Below, one piece after another: positions 60,733-64,000 of a DNA stretch of 64,000 nt. The stretch's first letter is position 1. Each line of letters begins with the position of its first letter. Origin of the DNA: Plasmopara viticola. Taxonomy: Eukaryota > Oomycota > Peronosporomycetes > Peronosporales > Peronosporaceae. The position numbers and the translations under genes were made by a program. The notes beneath the pieces were generated by a model that ran no database searches, had not been told where the DNA came from, and was given only the letters and a program-made list of their open reading frames with translations. Location: NCBI GenBank assembly GCA_001695595.3, contig MBPM02000025.1:744001-808000 (forward strand), written 5' to 3'.

Positions 60733-62794
60733 TACTGAGGCTGGTTAGCGGCTCCCCTTGAGCGAAGTTTATCATTTATTCATTCGTTGAAGTCAAACAT
60801 AGCCGGTAGCAGTACCGGTATGATAACTGCAAGTGTCGCAACTGTTATGCATGGTAGGTGTTATAGTTGTGCTTCAGATGAACTGCATGCATAGAACAGC
60901 TCATTACGCCTTAATCAAGCATGCTTAAGTCGCGATTCCACATTTTTCACGCGTCAGACTTGATTGCGTCTTTATTTCCATTACGTCACTTCGCCACTGA
61001 TTCTCACTAGTTTGACGAAATTCAAAAGCATTTGCCGTTGACCAAGCGCACTTCGCTTAGAATAAAATTACGTACGATAGATACGTTTCGTAAAATAAGG
61101 TGGTCTAATACAGCAATTTGAGTTAACACCTGCGTGTGTCAGCATCAGGCAGCGAAAACTAGCCAACCCCACTCGTCGATGATTCGACTAAGTAGCACAA
61201 TAATTACTCGCCTCGAACTATAAAAGGCCCTTCTACAGATGATGGCTCAGTAGAATACACATGCTTTATCATGCAGTGTGCCTGACGACATATACCGCGT
61301 CGAAGTAGATCAAAGTACATTACGCTTTGTTTCAATTGGTACCTGCAACTTTTCGACCTTCTTTAAAAATTGCTTTGAGGCGCCATCGTTGATATCTTTA
61401 CAGACAGTGTAGAGAAGGCGTATAATTATAAAATTGAGCACAAGGATTCAAAGCTATCATTTCTTTTCCAAAAATAGGATTAGGCGATTCAATTCTGTTT
61501 TCATACTCGCCCTAAAGAGACTGAGCTGCTTGACCGTGCTCATAAGCTTCCATTGTTTTTTCTAATCTTTAAAGTCGCGTCAATGCGGCGATCAATGAAA
61601 TTTCCCATGTTCGGTTAGTTGATGTGACATTGCTTGATGTCAGAAATATTTTAAATTAATGGCCATGCAAACGTATCTACATATAGCAAGTTATTCGTGT
61701 GTATCTTACCAAAAAAAAGAGGCGTTTGGGTTCATTTCTACATTGTTCAAGGTAGTAGATGACCCACTGTCAGACACCCGCATATTCTATTGACAAAGCC
61801 GGAAAGGGCTAAGACCGTGATTGAGAAGTCAAATAATGCTCCGCCCACTCTGCACCAAAATAGTAGTCACCGAAGCAGACCACATGCATCCTCGGTGAAA
61901 GCGTGATATCCGCTTCAGTTATAGTATGGCTGAATACATCCGCAATGTAGCAATCACGAGCCGAGTCAGATCGTGCATTCTCTATGACGAATCTGTATAG
62001 ACTGTTTAAGCTCTCGAAATCTCTTCAACACGTCTCTTTGGATTTTGCTTGCATCTCGAATATTTTCGCAGCTGCCACCGCTGCAACTCGCACTTTTTCA
62101 CCCTCTCCGTCTCACCCAAGGCAGATCTATTTTCAACGTATTATTGCCAGCATGTGTATGCTGTTCTCCTCCATCACTTCTGTTCTAATCCACCGAGTTA
62201 AAGCGTCTACCATCTCTCGCGCCTTAGCTAGAATTGTGTTGGACCGTTGAGCACTTATCAACCATCTTGTCCTAAACTAATGCATTAGACGGTACAACCA
62301 ACAAGTTTTAAGATCTTGCATATCAGAGGCAGTGATGTAGATGGTGCCTGCAGGATTCGTATCTTTTTGGACGTTGTGAGCCAGTTTGCCACTGTAGACG
62401 CGCTTGTAGACGCGAGTGTTGACCGGCGGTGACCACGTTCTGGCCTTGCGAAATCAGCAATGGGCGGTTTCTGTCCTTGCGCGGGCAGCACGCATTCGCG
62501 TAGCATACATACGATGATTTCGTCTTGTACACCGTTGTCCGTCCAAATTCAATATCTGAGCGAGAACTTGCCACCTTCAAGCGCATCGCACGTGCAGCAC
62601 GAGGTGATTATATCACGGTGCCACTGTGCGGAGAGTTTGTTTGCTGGAGCTGCCAATCCTGTTGATACACAATAGTTGAAGTGACCATCACTCTCGACAC
62701 TCACAAAAATATGATGTGGTATTTGTGTACCAAATGTCCCAGCCTGGGAGATGATGCTTATTTATTGCTATACGCATACTAAAGAAAGCATAGC

Positions 62795-63901
62795 ATGACA
62801 AGTGTGAATGACGTGGTGTTGGAAGAGGTTAATCCCTCGAGTAGTGGCAGCGGGCCTGACCAGTGGATCGAAAACCTGCGCAATGGTAAGGTACTGAGTG
62901 AGCTGGAGCTTAAACACGTGTGCGAGATGGTGAAGTTGCTGCTCATCGAGGAGTCCAATGTTCAGCCCGTGAGTAGCCCCGTGACCGTCTGTGGCGATAT
63001 TCACGGCCAATTTTTCGACTTGTTGGAACTTTTCTCATGTGGTGGTGACATCGAAACGACAAACTATATTTTTATGGTAAGCGTGCTAGATTTCGCTGAG
63101 GATCGATCGAGAGGGTATCTGATGTGGTGTGCGTTATATAATTAGGGCGACTTCGTGGACCGCGGGCACAATAGCGTCGAGACGTTTGAACTTTTGCTGT
63201 GCCTTAAAGCGCGCTATCCAGACCGTATTACACTGCTACGAGGAAATCACGAGTGCCGGCAGATCACACAGGTCTATGGCTTTTATGAAGAGTGTGTACG
63301 CAAGTACGGCAACGCAAACCCATGGAAGTACTGCACGGATGTGTTCGACTACCTTAATCTGGCTGCTATTATCGACGGACGTGTTCTTTGTGTGCACGGT
63401 GGCCTGTCACCCGAAATTCGCACGTTGGACCAGATCAGGACAATAGAACGCCAGCAGGAGATTCCACACGAAGGATCTTTCTGCGACCTTATGTGGTCTG
63501 ATCCGGAGGATATTGAAACGTGGGCTATGAGTCCACGTGGTGCTGGATATCTTTTTGGTGCCAAGGTGACACAAGAGTTCAACCAGATCAACGGACTTGA
63601 CCTTATTTGTCGTGCGCATCAGCTCGTGCAGGAGGGTTACAAGTACATGTTTGACAATAGCCTCGTTACTGTCTGGTCAGCGCCAAACTATTGTTACCGA
63701 TGCGGCAATGTTGCAGCTATTTTGTCATTTGACGATCAGCTTGAGCGTGATTTTAGGCTGTTTCGCGAGGTACGATTGGTGAATGCGCTGTCCTTGAATG
63801 GTTCGGTGCTTATAATGGCGATTTTCTGTGCCTGTCTATTTCAGGTTGCTGAGTCTTCGGATGGCTTTAATCAGCGCGCTTTAGTGCCGTACTTCTTGTA
63901 A
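62795..63901 (+). CDS. PP2A-like Ser/Thr phosphatase catalytic subunit (PP4/PP6 type)
   Basis: Three exons (62795-63076, 63146-63769, 63845-63901) join in phase to 320 aa. All PPP-family signatures are present: [29 protein letters not shown] and the C-terminal YFL, where PP2A-like subunits are carboxymethylated. [32 protein letters not shown] and [14 protein letters not shown] are closest to PP6 as I recall it, while [12 protein letters not shown] leans towards PP4, so the subgroup is open. The N-terminus is about 20 residues longer than usual and Ser/Gly-rich. After RGNHE the usual Ser of PP2A-like enzymes is Cys (HECRQ), as in PP1. The second intron is a multiple of three and open, so an unspliced variant would read through. 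Confidence 0.9.
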
Positions 63902-64000
63902 AGTGGCTTTCGGACAGGATCTTCTTGTACGCTTCTCGCGCTGCGATCAGTGCCTCGCGTACCTTCATTTACTTGCTTGAGCTTGTCACGCGGGTTGTTC

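Larger units (their letters stand above)
55394..62794. other. Gene-poor region with small repeats
   Basis: About 7.4 kb with no convincing gene. It contains the 57-bp tandem duplication (56401-56514) and two strong hairpins (59201-59247 and 60707-60732) listed separately. Open frames up to about 104 codons (58073-58387, minus) lack recognised domains. At 62280-62680 (minus) several overlapping frames look protein-like but are interrupted; this may be a gene relic. Confidence 0.6.

Noticed and set aside
63867..64000. Minus-strand helical fragments at the window end (KLKQVNE, then REALIAAREAYKKIL)
   Set aside because: The two pieces are in different frames and would overlap the phosphatase last exon; too little sequence to decide.
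1..64000. CRISPR arrays, bacterial operons or phage genes
   Set aside because: No spaced direct repeats of the right kind; genes have introns and eukaryotic families throughout.

Overview
This window looks like nuclear DNA of an oomycete, most likely a Peronosporales species (Phytophthora or downy mildew group). The evidence is many short GT-AG introns (about 55-80 bp), a near-consensus oomycete Inr+FPR core promoter 5' of the transporter genes, a decayed Ty1/copia retroelement, and genes typical of organisms that build a flagellum (zoospores). I could run no searches, so species and family calls rest on recognised motifs and hand-made exon models.

Layout. (1) 1-10409 is a giant inverted repeat: two almost identical arms (1-4776 and 5637-10409) around an 860 bp loop. 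Each arm carries a full 484-aa MFS transporter gene; the two copies are divergent and differ by one synonymous base that I could find. (2) 10410-15477 is gene-poor. (3) 15478-20611 is a decayed Ty1/copia element on the minus strand, with both LTRs recognisable. Its RNase H region is split by fragments of two host genes: the C-terminus of an AGC protein kinase and the N-terminal half of a short-chain acyl-CoA dehydrogenase that still holds an intron-like gap. (4) 20612-22945 shows nothing I can name. (5) 22946-46897 is a compact block of seven multi-exon genes: a divergent uracil-phosphoribosyltransferase-like protein (-), an EF-hand/nephrocystin-1-like fusion (+), an MBOAT acyltransferase (+), a tandem two-repeat cyclic-nucleotide-binding-domain K+ channel (+), a C2CD3-like centriolar protein (+), a LEKR1-like coiled-coil protein (-) and a short-chain dehydrogenase (-). 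(6) 46898-62794 is nearly 16 kb without a convincing gene; it holds a tRNA-derived pseudogene, a 57-bp tandem duplication and two strong hairpins. (7) 62795-63901 is a PP2A-like (PP4/PP6 type) phosphatase with three exons.

Functionally, the central block puts a transition-zone protein homologue (NPHP1-like), a centriole/distal-appendage protein homologue (C2CD3-like), a LEKR1-like protein and a K+ channel next to each other, which suggests a neighbourhood tied to flagellum assembly or signalling. The most unusual items are the channel with two complete six-helix repeats in one polypeptide, the EF-hand/NPHP1 fusion, the 10.4-kb palindrome with twin transporters, and the copia element with captured exons.
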